Positions 60,000 to 60,009 of a stretch of 60,009 nt of DNA are shown in pieces (position 1 is the first letter of the stretch; every line of letters starts with the position of its first letter). Position numbers and translations under genes: made by a program. The stretch spans positions 164,756,098 to 164,816,106 of the forward strand of contig JBOZIK010000001.1 in assembly GCA_051453625.1 (NCBI GenBank), written 5' to 3'. The notes under the pieces were generated by a model. That model was not told the DNA's origin, made no database searches, and worked only from the letters and a program-made list of their open reading frames with translations. The DNA comes from Welwitschia mirabilis. Taxonomy: Eukaryota; Gnetophyta; Gnetopsida; Welwitschiales.

Positions 60000-60009
60000 T
60001 TATTATTTA

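Larger units (their letters stand above)
58160..60009 (+). mobile_element. Ty1/Copia element, internal region cut by window end
   Basis: Gag, zinc knuckle, a coiled-coil spacer, protease and the start of the GAG-pre-integrase domain follow in Copia order. Fewer stops and frameshifts per length than in the Gypsy relics, together with the intact primer site, indicate a younger insertion. The long spacer with heptads between knuckle and protease suggests the SIRE lineage, with Tork as the alternative. Integrase and RT lie beyond the window. Confidence 0.85.

Overview
The window is AT-rich, gene-poor nuclear DNA from a flowering plant, most likely heterochromatin built from old LTR retrotransposons. 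The evidence is two clades of Ty3/Gypsy elements (a Tekay/Del-like chromovirus and an Athila/Tat-like group), a Ty1/Copia element with the usual plant initiator-Met primer site, and a short decayed piece of plastid 16S rRNA. I found no intact host gene, no tRNA gene and no CRISPR array. Nearly every coding segment is broken by stop codons and frameshifts.

Layout, left to right. 1-960: a field of degenerate GGTCGACCCCTT-like motifs, probably part of an LTR. 970-5535: a plus-strand Ty3/Gypsy pol relic (gag knuckle, protease, RT, RNase H, integrase, chromodomain-like tail). Its RNase H/integrase part occurs twice around an N gap. 5536-9224: nothing recognised. 9225-17697: two related non-autonomous Athila/Tat-like copies (A and B) joined across a gap. 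Each retains a gag-like stretch fused to the C-terminal end of integrase. 17698-21299: nothing recognised. 21300-22600: a GC-richer block with recurring motifs. 22809-22886: plastid 16S fragment. 23844-24085: (TA)n and a minisatellite. 25190-27250: a long decayed reading frame of unknown identity. 29131-29630: a sharply bounded GC- and CpG-rich island. 29631-31995: a minus-strand LTR (E1). 33213-33499: a possible decayed exon on the minus strand. 34636-42629: copy C, the most complete Athila/Tat-like non-autonomous element, with both LTRs, primer site, gag relic and integrase tail. 42879-43220: a gag domain on the minus strand. About 44850-47028: the left part of a fourth Athila/Tat-like element (D), cut by LTR E2 (47029 to about 49226). 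50397-57176: a chain LTR-internal-LTR-internal of a minus-strand element (E2', F0, F1, E3, F2) with an initiator-Met primer site. 57177-60009: a younger Copia element (LTR, primer site, gag, protease) inserted into F2 and cut by the window end.

Two things stand out. First, copies A, B and C form one family with almost all of pol deleted between gag and the integrase tail, and the deletion is larger in A and B than in C. Second, seven of the eight N gaps have duplicated or repetitive sequence on both sides, so several apparent tandem duplications may be unmerged contig ends. The mutations are strongly biased to C-to-T and G-to-A, as expected of long-methylated repeats.
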